Shown piece by piece: positions 23,719 to 32,381 of a DNA stretch of 64,000 nt. A program made the translations under genes and the position numbers. The notes under the pieces were generated by a model that saw only the letters and a list, made by a program, of their open reading frames with translations, had not been told where the DNA came from and did not search any database. Source of the DNA: Paenibacillus_S vulneris (GTDB lineage: Bacteria > Bacillota > Bacilli > Paenibacillales > NBRC-103111); assembly GCF_039543185.1 (NCBI RefSeq), contig NZ_BAABJG010000036.1, positions 90,581 to 154,580 of the forward strand, in the 5' to 3' direction. The stretch's first letter is position 1; each line of letters starts with the position of its first letter.

Positions 23719-24150
23719 TCAGCTCCAACTGCTCGTTGTATCATTCATGAAGAACTGGAACGTAATGTTAAAACGATCTTTCACTATTCCGAAGCACGGA
23801 CTGAATTCAGTTTCCTGCAGCGGGAATATCACTCGCCCTTTTTCACTCAATTTAGTAAACATTTCTTTAATCTCGTTTTGCTGCGTCGCTGTAATGCAAA
23901 TATTCACCTGATCTCCAATTACATAAGGTTGCCCCGGAAAGATATCAGCGACCATCAAATCATTTTCACCGGTTTGCAGCACGGCATGGGAAATGCGGGT
24001 TTTCACCTCTTCAGGTAAACCATCGGCATCCTTGCCTTCCCCGTACGTAGTTTTGAACAGTAATTTCGAGTTCAACGCTTCCTGGTAAAACTCAATTGCT
24101 TCCGCAGCTTGTCCATCCAGCATAATAAACGACGTTGAGCGCATTGACAT
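23719..24150 (-). CDS. VOC-family (PhnB/glyoxalase-like) protein
   Basis: A 143-aa protein starting at ATG 24150 behind AAAAGGAG. It begins FIMLDGQAAEAIEFYQEALNSKLL and contains DLMVADIFPGQPYVIGDQVNICI, typical of PhnB-like vicinal oxygen chelate proteins. The substrate is unknown. It is divergent from the WYL regulator 114 bp away, which would be its natural regulator if functional. Confidence 0.85.
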   Translation of the reverse strand: MSMRSTSFIMLDGQAAEAIEFYQEALNSKLLFKTTYGEGKDADGLPEEVKTRISHAVLQTGENDLMVADIFPGQPYVIGDQVNICITATQQNEIKEMFTKLSEKGRVIFPLQETEFSPCFGIVKDRFNITFQFFMNDTTSSWS

Positions 24151-24263
24151 TCCAACATCTCCTTTTAAATGAAATTGTCCAATTTGGGTTGTTTTGGACT
24201 TGATTAGCATCATATCGCGCAATAGTGACAATACTTGTCGCAATACACGAAATGGAGTTTATA

Positions 24264-25204
24264 ATGGCAAAGTCCAAACGACTGATCGAGATTATGATGA
24301 TCATCAACAAAAAGAAGTCTTTCAACGCCAAAGAGCTTGCCGATGAATTTGGAGTTTCCACGCGGACGATTATGCGGGATATGCAGGAGTTGAGCGCGCT
24401 GGGGGTTCCTTTTTATTCGGAGGTCGGTCAGCATGGGGGATATAAGATGCTTAACGAGAGAATGCTGCCCCCGGTTGCTTTTACGGAAGACGAAGCGCTT
24501 GCTGTATTTTTTTCCAGCCATGCATTGAGGCACTACGAGAATCTTCCTTTTGAGGCGGAAACAGATTCCGTGCTGCGGAAGTTTTACTCTTATATGACGG
24601 AAGATATTCGGGACCGTATCGACCGGATGCGGAAACGATTTGATCTGGTTACGCCGATGAGATATGCAAGCACGCCTTATTTGAGCTTATTGCTGGATGC
24701 TGCGATCGATCAAAAAGTGGTGCGCATGGAGTACGAATCGAAACAGCATAAGCGGTTAAGAGATGTCCAGCCGATCGGAATTTATGCCAGCAATGGGTTT
24801 TGGTATTGTCCGGCCTATTGCTTTCACCGCCAAGAAATTCGCTTGTTTCGCTGTGACCGGGTTAAATCTGTTGAACTTTCCGAACTGAAAGCGATCGATT
24901 TGACGCAAGTGCATACAGGAAACTGGGAGTCTTACATGGAAGAGGAAAGTCCGGCAATGGAGCTTTATGTTGAGCTTACGGGGTGCAGAGATGCCAATCC
25001 GAAATGTGGCCAGCGCACAAATTGCAAATTCATGTTAGAGAAGACGGCACAGGATGGCTGGACGATCAAATCCCCACAAGCAGCCTTCCATTTTTCGGCC
25101 AATTTTTTATTGGATTGGGTATGGATGCAAAGGTAAAAGCGCCAGACGAGCTGATCCATGTTATGAGGGAAATGCTAGGTAAACTAATGGAGCAATATCG
25201 GTAA
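24264..25204 (+). pseudogene. WYL-domain HTH regulator split by a frameshift
   Basis: It begins MAKSKRLIEIMMIINKKK with an HTH_11/DeoR-type domain (FNAKELADEFGVSTRTIMRDM), then a WYL region (about residues 140-230). The frame read from 24264 continues to 25136 but loses family resemblance after AMELYVELT. The other frame, entered near 24983, restores the expected C-terminal WCX domain (VQRCQSEMWPAHKLQIHV to LPFFGQFFIGLGMDAKV and stop at 25204). One missing base near 24980-24983, in a run of G, explains both. It is either a real disruption or a sequence error. Homologues often regulate a neighbouring VOC gene. Confidence 0.8.
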
Positions 25205-25332
25205 AGATTGTCCAACACGAAGGCCTAGTCCTATGAGGAAATGATTTTTTGCATTTCATGCATAGTAATGGGTTGAAGTGAAAGAATATACGGGTATCCC
25301 AAAAATATGCACAGAGAGGGTTGACCCGACCG

Positions 25333-25905
25333 ATGCAATTAGGCGCACACGAAGCCTATGAGCTTAACGAATTGCTGCTCAGCTGCACCAATTCCATCAA
25401 CAGTATGGCATTGTTCCTAAATCAAGCACGCGATCCTCAATTGAGAGATATGATCGCAAGACATTATTCCGCCCACATTCAGGACTATAACATGAAGGTC
25501 GAATTCGCCAGTCAAGCGTCCGGGTCCAGGGACCAGCTGAATGTCCCACCGCTCCATATGCAAATGGGTGCTCCCGCTCCTCACATGATGGTTAATCCGG
25601 TTACACCGCAGGTGAAACTGCAGCAGCTCGATGATCGAGCCATCGCTACCTCCTACCTGCTTACGTTGAAGCGCTCAGGAAGAGACTATGCTTGGGCCGC
25701 CTTCGAATGCTCGACACCTCAGCTGCGGGCGTTTCTCGAAGACGCCTTCCGGATGTGCTCCCATCAAGCCTTTGAGGTTTGGAGCTTCATGGCCTCCCGC
25801 GGCTGGTATCCGGTCATTATGGCCCCTCAGCAAACGATGCAAACCATCGGCGGCATTTACCAGGAAGTCCCTTATCAGCAGCCCATGAACGTGTATCAGC
25901 AATAA
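25333..25905 (+). CDS. CotF-like spore coat protein
   Basis: A 190-aa protein with a coat F-type four-helix (ferritin-like) pattern: YELNELLLSCTNSINSMALFLNQARDPQLRDMI in the N-terminal half and DRAIATSYLLTLKRSGRDYAWAAFECSTPQLRAFLEDAFRMC in the second. A Met/Pro/His-rich linker separates the halves, and the C-terminus is Gln/Tyr-rich. A TTG at 25321 and the ATG at 25333 are both possible starts; GAGAGGG precedes both. It indicates an endospore former. Confidence 0.8.
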   Translation: MQLGAHEAYELNELLLSCTNSINSMALFLNQARDPQLRDMIARHYSAHIQDYNMKVEFASQASGSRDQLNVPPLHMQMGAPAPHMMVNPVTPQVKLQQLDDRAIATSYLLTLKRSGRDYAWAAFECSTPQLRAFLEDAFRMCSHQAFEVWSFMASRGWYPVIMAPQQTMQTIGGIYQEVPYQQPMNVYQQ

Positions 25906-25939
25906 GCATCGCCGCGCGCTAATCACTGGCGAAAAGCAA

Positions 25940-25980
25940 ACAACTCTCCCCGCTCTTATCGCAGGGAGAGTTGTGTTTAG
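25940..25980. terminator. Bidirectional terminator between cotF-like gene and lipoprotein gene
   Basis: Arms ACAACTCTCCC and GGGAGAGTTGT enclose a 13-nt loop. The two flanking genes converge on it. Confidence 0.8.
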
Positions 25981-25991
25981 TATCGTTTGAT

Positions 25992-26447
25992 TTAGTTCTG
26001 GCCGTCCTTGATTTCCGTTATCGTAAAAGTGCCGTATCCGTTCATAATCGTGTTGACATTCAACCAGGTTACTCCTACTTGGATAGGAGTATTCAGCGGA
26101 AGACTCAGATCCTGTATCTTAATCCTTTCATTAGGATCAAACTTTGAGACTACCATCTTGGCATCGGGTCTGATCGTACTGCCCGACATCTTCTCCTTCG
26201 TATCCACTCTGTACACGATAACGACATTGTTCGTCGGTGTGTCCCCCGTATACTGCACATCAATAGCGTACTCCCAAGACATTTCCGGAGAGCGAGTCGG
26301 GATTAAGGCCAGCTTCCATTGATCCAGCTGATGCGGGTTGGTAAGCTCAATCTTGACTGAAGAGGGTTCCGGAGCCTTACCGCCCTTGTCAGGGCCGGAG
26401 CATGCTGCAAGCATCATGATACAGATAAAAAGAGCCCATTTTTTCAT
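25992..26447 (-). CDS. Hypothetical lipoprotein
   Basis: A 151-aa protein starting at ATG 26447, with a lipoprotein signal peptide (KKWALFICIMMLAACSG, lipobox LAAC). The mature part is beta-rich (YAIDVQYTGDTPTNNVVIVYRVD and so on) and may form an Ig-like fold, and it should be anchored to the outer face of the membrane. No family is recognised and neighbours give no functional clue. Confidence 0.65.
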   Translation of the reverse strand: MKKWALFICIMMLAACSGPDKGGKAPEPSSVKIELTNPHQLDQWKLALIPTRSPEMSWEYAIDVQYTGDTPTNNVVIVYRVDTKEKMSGSTIRPDAKMVVSKFDPNERIKIQDLSLPLNTPIQVGVTWLNVNTIMNGYGTFTITEIKDGQN

Positions 26448-26524
26448 CGCAGTCCTCACCTCATGGATTTAGACGCCGTAAGCCTCACAATAGTTTCCAT
26501 TCCGATTATTATTTCACAGCCCGC

Positions 26525-27547
26525 TTAGAATCGAAGCGTCCACCCGCTGCGTACCTGGCTTCGTGTATAGGACACCCCATGAACCTTCAGTCCTCTGGCA
26601 TCCAGCAGAGTAATGATATCACCCCGCTGCCGGAGGAAATCGGAATATCCGGGCAGAGTGATCGGTACAGTCAGAAACTGCCCTGGCTCAATGCTTCCTG
26701 CAAGCGGGTATTTCTTCTTGAATTTATTGGCCAAGGACCACCCCGCAAGATCCAAGGTACGGTCCGTTACATTCAACAAAGTGACCGACTCGAACGCCGT
26801 CGGCACGGACGGCTTGACCAAAGCCCCGACGATAAAGATTGCATGCTCGGTATGCGGCAGCCCTTTTTCTTGAGCGGGATCGGCTCGGTGGTGTCTTAAA
26901 TCTATTGGATTGCCCGTCACATCATCCGTATGCCAGGATTGGGATTGAAAGGCCAAAAATATCGCTATCCAGCGGTTATTGGAAGGAAAGTGGAGCAGCA
27001 GCCCTCCATCCTGATAAACCCCGTTATCCTTCATGCGAAGTCCCGGATTCCCCTGATTCATATGGATATCGTGCAAGCCGTTGCCGGGAAAAAATCCGAA
27101 TACGCTGTCGGCCTGCTTCATCTCCGGTCCCCACACATCGCCGTAAGCATAAAGCACCGCATCGCCGCAATCCATCGCTTGCTTCATATACATATCCAGC
27201 TTGCCGTTCAAATCATTATCGTGTCCCGGTACCTCGAACGGCAGAGGAACCATCCTGCGTCGGTCAAACAGATTGCCTCGAATGTAATCGAGAGCCATCC
27301 CTCCAGGTTTGCTGTCCAGCCGGTTGAAGCCATATGGAAGCCCCGGAAGGTCGCTTGTCACCTCATGCTCAAAATGCTCGTCCGTGTAATAGAGAAGCTC
27401 TGAGGGAGACAGCTGCGACTTCACGTTAATCGCAATCCGGTAATGGGTTCCTCCCGCTTCGGCATGCAGCTGGTAATGCGGATTTTCCCGCGTACCCTGC
27501 CTTCGGCCGATCACCTTGCATTTCAGGACGCCATAGTGGATCGTCAT
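26525..27547 (-). CDS. DUF2278 family protein (YukJ-like) with lamin-tail-like C-terminus
   Basis: A 340-aa protein. Residues 1-215 match the DUF2278/YukJ family: YGVLKCKVIGRR, HYRIAINVKSQLSPSELLYY and the metal-like motif GLHDIHMNQGNPG. Residues about 245-340 (VTLLNVTDRTLDLAGWSLANKFKKKYPL) resemble a lamin-tail domain, a common C-terminal fusion in this family. It has no signal peptide. The molecular function of the family is unknown to me. Confidence 0.8.
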   Translation of the reverse strand: MTIHYGVLKCKVIGRRQGTRENPHYQLHAEAGGTHYRIAINVKSQLSPSELLYYTDEHFEHEVTSDLPGLPYGFNRLDSKPGGMALDYIRGNLFDRRRMVPLPFEVPGHDNDLNGKLDMYMKQAMDCGDAVLYAYGDVWGPEMKQADSVFGFFPGNGLHDIHMNQGNPGLRMKDNGVYQDGGLLLHFPSNNRWIAIFLAFQSQSWHTDDVTGNPIDLRHHRADPAQEKGLPHTEHAIFIVGALVKPSVPTAFESVTLLNVTDRTLDLAGWSLANKFKKKYPLAGSIEPGQFLTVPITLPGYSDFLRQRGDIITLLDARGLKVHGVSYTRSQVRSGWTLRF

Positions 27548-27648
27548 GTTGGTATCTCCCTTCTAGTCCTTGTCCGTACTAATAGCTTTAAGCAAATCAT
27601 AGAGCAAGTCAATAGCCCGGCCCTTTTTTTGCCCGCGGAATGTAACTT

Positions 27649-27678
27649 TTGATTGAAATCACCAGTCTATAGTATGAT
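27649..27678 (+). promoter_or_regulatory. Candidate promoter of the M15 peptidase gene
   Basis: TTGATT (27649-27654) and TATGAT (27673-27678) are separated by 18 bp. The peptidase start codon lies about 70 bp downstream. Support is motif-based. Confidence 0.5.
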
Positions 27679-27753
27679 GATAAATACATCTATCGACGTT
27701 CTTTCATAGAAGCGCCCTTAGTTAAACCCACTAATGGAGGAAATTTGGAAGTT

Positions 27754-28578
27754 ATGAACAAATCATCGCTTACCGTACTACTTTTGGCCTCATCTCTCGC
27801 TCTATTCACAGGCTGTGAGGGCTCTAACAGCCAGCCGCCCGCCAAGCCTGCAGATAACGCTGCCACGGGAACCCCGAGCCCTGCCCCGGGACAATCAACG
27901 GCAACGGCTTCTCCAACTCCGTCCACAACACCTGCGGGGAACAGTACCGCCAAAACGCCGGATTCGGGCAAAAGCGGAGCCAATCAAGTAGTTGCCGAGC
28001 CTAACAGCACGATGGTCCTGGTAAACAAGCAGTTCGCCCTGCCGGAGAAGTACGAGCCATCCGATCTTGTCTACCCTGATGTGCCGTTCACGTTCAAGGA
28101 AAAAATCGAAAAACGCAAAATGCGCAAGGAAGCGGCAACTGCTCTGGAGAAGCTGTTTGCCGGCGCCAAAAAAGACGGTATCTCTCTTGCAGGCGTGTCC
28201 GCGTATCGCTCCAATGCGACGCAAAAAAGCATATTTAATAACTATGTAAAAAATGACGGCGAAGAAAAGGCCAAAACCTACAGTGCCGTGCCAGGACACA
28301 GCGAGCATGAGACGGGGCTCGCAATCGATGTCTCCGGCAGCGACGGCAAATGTGCGGCCCAGGATTGCTTCGGAGGTACGAAGGAAGCGGAATGGCTTGC
28401 CAAACATTCAGCGGAATACGGCTTCATCATCCGTTATTTGAAAGGCAAGGAATCTATCACAGGCTATCAATACGAGCCTTGGCATATTCGCTACGTAGGA
28501 ACGCAAGCTGCCAAAGAAATAGCTTCCAAGGGCATTACACTGGAAGAATACTTGAATGCCGTTCCGGTAACAAAATAA
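27754..28578 (+). CDS. M15-family D-Ala-D-Ala carboxypeptidase, lipoprotein (VanY/LdcB-like)
   Basis: A 274-aa lipoprotein with the lipobox FTGC, a long Pro/Ala/Thr linker (about residues 25-85) and a C-terminal VanY domain. Zn ligands and catalytic residues appear in GHSEHETGLAIDVSG (HxxGxAxD) and EPWHIRYVG. It trims peptidoglycan stem peptides at the cell surface. Start ATG 27754 is used; a TTG 9 bp earlier is an alternative, since GGAGG lies 13 bp before the ATG and 4 bp before the TTG. Confidence 0.9.
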   Translation: MNKSSLTVLLLASSLALFTGCEGSNSQPPAKPADNAATGTPSPAPGQSTATASPTPSTTPAGNSTAKTPDSGKSGANQVVAEPNSTMVLVNKQFALPEKYEPSDLVYPDVPFTFKEKIEKRKMRKEAATALEKLFAGAKKDGISLAGVSAYRSNATQKSIFNNYVKNDGEEKAKTYSAVPGHSEHETGLAIDVSGSDGKCAAQDCFGGTKEAEWLAKHSAEYGFIIRYLKGKESITGYQYEPWHIRYVGTQAAKEIASKGITLEEYLNAVPVTK

Positions 28579-28593
28579 ATCAACTGGATAACC

Positions 28594-28643
28594 AAAAACA
28601 GCTCCAAGGCCGCCCTGCAGCGACTTTGGAGCTGTTTGATTTT
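28594..28643. terminator. Bidirectional terminator between peptidase gene and map
   Basis: Arms AAACAGCTCCAA and TTGGAGCTGTTT enclose a 16-nt loop, with A- and T-rich flanks on both sides between convergent genes. Confidence 0.85.
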
Positions 28644-28654
28644 CCATTCGTTGA

Positions 28655-29401
28655 TTATTGCTGGGTGAGAATAACGGGTCCCTCCGCCGTGATCGCAATG
28701 GTATGCTCGTATTGTGCGGACAAGCTTCCATCCACCGTTCGGGCCGTCCATCCGTCTGCGTCGATTTTCGCTCTATAATCGCCGATGTTCAGCATAGGCT
28801 CGATGGTGATGACCATGCCTTCCTTCAAGCGGGGCCCTTTCCCTGCCGGTCCGTAATGGGGCACCTGAGGCTCCTCGTGCATCTTTTGGCCGATCGCATG
28901 ACCGACGAATTGACGTACGACCGATAGTCCCTCGGATTCGGCATATACCTGAATCGCGTGGGAAATATCCCCGATCCGATTTCCGTCGATGGCCTGCTCA
29001 ATGCCTTTGTACAGCGCAGCCTCCGTCACCTTAAGCAGCTTATCCGCCTCCGGCGACACATTGCCGACCCGATAGGACCACGCGGAGTCGGCCAGCCAGC
29101 CGTTCAAATTCACCACCATATCAATGGTGACAATATCGCCGTCCTGAAACGGATTTTCGTTAGGAAACCCGTGGCAAATAATATCGTTGACCGATGCACA
29201 GGTGGCATACGGGTATCCGCTGTATCCTTTTTGCTCCGGGGTAGCCCCGTGCTCGGCCAAAAACTTTTCTACAAAACGGTCTATATCCATTCCCGAAACG
29301 CCGGGGCGGATCATCTTGCCAATCTCCTTATGACATGCTGCAAGAATTTTACCCGCTTCATGCATGTATTGTATTTCTTCTTTTGTTTTAATAACGACCA
29401 T
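28655..29401 (-). CDS. map: Type I methionine aminopeptidase
   Basis: A 248-aa MetAP that removes the initiator Met from nascent proteins. Metal ligands are visible: two Asp in VTIDMVVNLNGWLADSAW, His in FVGHAIGQKMHEEP, Glu in TIEPML and Glu in YEHTIAI. The ATG at 29401 lies 8 bp after GGGAG. The gene is monocistronic here, apart from the usual secY-adk-map-infA cluster, so it may be a second MetAP like B. subtilis MapB. Confidence 0.93.
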   Translation of the reverse strand: MVVIKTKEEIQYMHEAGKILAACHKEIGKMIRPGVSGMDIDRFVEKFLAEHGATPEQKGYSGYPYATCASVNDIICHGFPNENPFQDGDIVTIDMVVNLNGWLADSAWSYRVGNVSPEADKLLKVTEAALYKGIEQAIDGNRIGDISHAIQVYAESEGLSVVRQFVGHAIGQKMHEEPQVPHYGPAGKGPRLKEGMVITIEPMLNIGDYRAKIDADGWTARTVDGSLSAQYEHTIAITAEGPVILTQQ

Positions 29402-29553
29402 GACGTTCACTCCCGCTTCCTAAAATCCTGTCCATCCTTTTAGTATAACAGTTTTTAGGGTAAAAGATGATGAATGACCCGTGAACTTTTTTTAACGGGA
29501 ATCTTCCAGGCTGATTGGGGGACCTTAAGAAGAAAAAGACGGGAGGATGTGCC

Positions 29554-29685
29554 ATGAAAGCCTTTGCTTATTTCTTCCACCATTACGCGCTGTCTGCCGT
29601 ACTTCTTATCGGAATTGCCGTCGCCGTGTACTTCGTCTATAAAAATTGGGACAAAATCGTCATCAAGGGAAGCGGCAGAAAATAA
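29554..29685 (+). CDS. 43-aa membrane peptide
   Basis: A 43-aa peptide with GGGAGGATGTGCC before the ATG, one membrane helix (LSAVLLIGIAVAVYFVY) and a basic tail (KNWDKIVIKGSGRK). It stands alone between map and the GNAT gene. The good ribosome site and clean helix-plus-basic-tail pattern favour a real gene. The family is not recognised. Confidence 0.6.
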   Translation: MKAFAYFFHHYALSAVLLIGIAVAVYFVYKNWDKIVIKGSGRK

Positions 29686-29703
29686 ACCTTGCACCCTGAG
29701 CTG

Positions 29704-30177
29704 CTAGCCGGGAGCGATATCTTTAAAAACAAATTGCCGGTAAATCTGGAAACCATTCTTCTCATAAAACTTAGCCGCATGCTCATTACTGGCCCAATAG
29801 TCCAGCTCGATCTTATGAATCCCGTTCTCTCTCGCGAATTGTCCGATGTAATCCATCATAGAAGTACCATAGCCGTTATTTCTATGACCGCTGGAGATGC
29901 TGAGTTGGTGAATGAATACGGAACGGTAAGCCTTCCTAAACGCGTTTTCTGAATACTGCTTCACTTCTATCCAGGCGTATCCGAGCGGCTTTCCATCATG
30001 CTCCAGAAGCAGGAAAACAAATTGGGGCTTCTCTATGATACTTTGAAAAAAGTCGCGGACCGCTTCATAGTGATAAGGCTTGAAATGCTCCGGGCAGAGC
30101 TCGGCATGGACTTGATGAACCTGTTCATTCAGCAAAGCAATCGTTTCGTAATCCTTGGTTCGCGTTATGATTGTCAA
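29704..30177 (-). CDS. GNAT-family N-acetyltransferase
   Basis: A 157-aa protein with the GNAT core: the acetyl-CoA loop region SISSGHRNNGYGTSMMDYI (Q/RxxGxG/A type) and ASNEHAAKFYEKNGF near the C-terminus. The TTG at 30177 is chosen because GAGGAGG lies 8 bp upstream. The substrate is unknown. Confidence 0.85.
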   Translation of the reverse strand: MTIITRTKDYETIALLNEQVHQVHAELCPEHFKPYHYEAVRDFFQSIIEKPQFVFLLLEHDGKPLGYAWIEVKQYSENAFRKAYRSVFIHQLSISSGHRNNGYGTSMMDYIGQFARENGIHKIELDYWASNEHAAKFYEKNGFQIYRQFVFKDIAPG

Positions 30178-30302
30178 TATTGCTTCCTCCTCAGCCACAA
30201 GAAATAATTGGTAAAATTATACTCTTGGCGCAGACGGATGGCAATGAAAAGTTTGCAGCACTATCGGGGGAAATAGCCCCGACAAAGTGGGGCTGAGGCT
30301 GT

Positions 30303-30340
30303 AAAAAACAATGCCTAAGGGAAATCCCCTAGGCATTGTT
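30303..30340 (-). terminator. Terminator of the purine operon
   Basis: Arms ACAATGCCTA and TAGGCATTGT with complementary AGGG/CCCC inner bases form a hairpin just behind the purD stop codon. On the minus strand it is followed by TTTTTT. Confidence 0.9.
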
Positions 30341-30348
30341 GGCATGCG

Positions 30349-31608
30349 CTATACAAGCGCTTTTTTGGCAATGTCGGTACGGTAATGCTTGCCTTGGAAC
30401 CGGATGCGGTCCGCATCGGCATAAGCCTTTGCACGAGCCTCGGCGATATCCTTGCCAAGCGCCGTAACCCCGATAACACGTCCGCCGTTGGTTACGATTT
30501 GGCCATCCTTTAATGCCGTTCCGGCATGAAATACAATGGATTCTTGAACGTCGTTCAAGCCCTCAATGGGCAGTCCTTTAGGGTAAGACCCCGGATAGCC
30601 CTCGGAGGCGAGAATGACGCATACAGCCGCTTCATCGGACCATTGGATATCCATCTGCTCCAAATGGCCATTGACGGCAGCAAGGAAAATATCCAGCAGA
30701 TCCGTTTTTAGGCGGGGCAGCACGACTTGCGTCTCCGGATCACCAAAGCGCGCGTTGAACTCGATCGTCTTAGGTCCCTGCGGAGTGATCATAAGACCGG
30801 CAAACAGCACGCCGCGGAACGGGCGTCCTTCGCTGACCATAGCAGCGGCCGTCGGCTTAATGATCGTTTCGATCGCTTCGTCGATTACCGATTGAGGAAT
30901 ATGCGGCAGCGGCGTATAAGTGCCCATGCCTCCCGTGTTCGGCCCTTTATCGTTATCGAATACGGCTTTATGGTCCTGCGCAGGCACCATCGGACGTACG
31001 ACATGACCGTCTACGAAGGAGAGGATGGACATTTCCTGCCCAGTCAAAAATTCCTCAATAACCACGCGATTACCGGAATCGCCGAAGATTTTGGCGACCA
31101 TGATGTCGTGAAGCGCTTTTTCCGCCTCCTCCATCGATTGCGCAACGATAACGCCTTTCCCTGCAGCCAGGCCGTCCGCTTTAATGACCGTAGGGATCGT
31201 CTGCTTGCGCAGGTAAGCCAGCGCTGCTTCATAATCGTCGAACGATTCGTATGCCGCCGTCGGAATGTTATATTTTTTAAATAAATCCTTGGAAAATACT
31301 TTGCTCGATTCCAGAATCGCCGCATTTTGGCGCGGACCGAATACCGGAATGTTCTTCGCTTCCAGATGATCGACAATGCCCTCGGACAACGGATCATCCG
31401 GTCCAATGACGACAAGATCAATCGCATTATCGATAGCGAATTCGCCGATTTCCTCGAATTGGTTCACCTGAATAGGAACGCACTCCGCAACACCGGCAAT
31501 GCCTCCGTTGCCCGGAGCGCAATAGAGCTCCTGTACCTTAGGGCTTTTTTTCAACGCCCAGCAAATCGCATGCTCACGGCCTCCGCCGCCAACGACTAAT
31601 ACGCGCAC
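30349..31608 (-). CDS. purD: Phosphoribosylamine--glycine ligase
   Basis: A 419-aa ATP-grasp enzyme that joins glycine to phosphoribosylamine (step 2 of IMP synthesis). MRVLVVGGGGREHA is the N-terminal signature, and ATP-grasp motifs VIKADGLAAGKGVIVA and EFNARFGDPETQ are present. It has a GTG start with GAGGGGAG upstream. It is the last gene of the pur operon, as in B. subtilis. Confidence 0.98.
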   Translation of the reverse strand: MRVLVVGGGGREHAICWALKKSPKVQELYCAPGNGGIAGVAECVPIQVNQFEEIGEFAIDNAIDLVVIGPDDPLSEGIVDHLEAKNIPVFGPRQNAAILESSKVFSKDLFKKYNIPTAAYESFDDYEAALAYLRKQTIPTVIKADGLAAGKGVIVAQSMEEAEKALHDIMVAKIFGDSGNRVVIEEFLTGQEMSILSFVDGHVVRPMVPAQDHKAVFDNDKGPNTGGMGTYTPLPHIPQSVIDEAIETIIKPTAAAMVSEGRPFRGVLFAGLMITPQGPKTIEFNARFGDPETQVVLPRLKTDLLDIFLAAVNGHLEQMDIQWSDEAAVCVILASEGYPGSYPKGLPIEGLNDVQESIVFHAGTALKDGQIVTNGGRVIGVTALGKDIAEARAKAYADADRIRFQGKHYRTDIAKKALV

Positions 31609-31623
31609 GGTTACTGCTCCCCT

Positions 31624-32355
31624 CTACTCTTTGTTCAATACGAGCAGCTCGGTGCCGCCGCTTGCAATATCAATGGTTTTGACCAGCAGGGAGATTTTGT
31701 TCTCCTCGTTCAGCGCCTTCCAGTACAGATCGGCGATTTCACGAATGTCATTCGCCAAAGGAACCAGCTGAGGCTCCCCTTGGAAGGATGGCAAAGGATT
31801 GCCGTCTCCTTGGTACGTGTGAATGCAATGGCCGTAGCCTGGAATCGCTTTTTCATACGTGTAAGTATGGCGGAGGGTTTGATCCTCCACATTGCCGTTC
31901 GATTTCAAGATGGACAGCTTGTAAGAGAACTGTCCGTCGTTCCGGTCAACGAGACCGCTGATACGAGGCGTGAAGTTAGGAGCGTCCGGCTCATACGTAC
32001 GGGTTGCCAAAGCAGATTCAAAAGAACCGCCGGATTGCAGCGCTTCATAGATCGTATCCGTTTGGTCGCCGTTCGTCACGATATGGGCACCGTTCACATG
32101 TCTTACTGGATAGTAAATGATTAGAGAAGGATCGGTCAATTTAGCCGGATCTTTAGCTTCCGTACGAACAAATCCGTTATCCTCTTGGATAAAGACACGA
32201 TTGCGGCTGTTCTCGCTGCGTCCCATAATCCAGTACACCTGAACCAGGCGAGTACCGTCCGGCGTTGCGCCGATCACGATACCGCGTCCCGGGTAAGCGT
32301 TGCTGCTTAATGCATTGATATATTGATCCGCTAGTGCGGCTCTAGTCGTTGTCAC
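31624..32355 (-). CDS. Stand-alone IMP cyclohydrolase (PurO-like)
   Basis: A 243-aa protein starting at GTG 32355 (GGGGAGGAG 8 bp upstream). YPGRGIVIGATPDG, IMGRSENSRNRVF and LIIYYPVR match the PurO-like IMP cyclohydrolase family, best known from archaea. It closes the purine ring of FAICAR to IMP, the last step of the pathway. It sits between the AICAR transformylase and purD, exactly where the cyclohydrolase half of PurH would be missing. The assignment is by family resemblance and operon logic. Confidence 0.8.
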   Translation of the reverse strand: MTTTRAALADQYINALSSNAYPGRGIVIGATPDGTRLVQVYWIMGRSENSRNRVFIQEDNGFVRTEAKDPAKLTDPSLIIYYPVRHVNGAHIVTNGDQTDTIYEALQSGGSFESALATRTYEPDAPNFTPRISGLVDRNDGQFSYKLSILKSNGNVEDQTLRHTYTYEKAIPGYGHCIHTYQGDGNPLPSFQGEPQLVPLANDIREIADLYWKALNEENKISLLVKTIDIASGGTELLVLNKE

Positions 32356-32381
32356 GATGGATTCTCCTCCCCGATGGTTGA

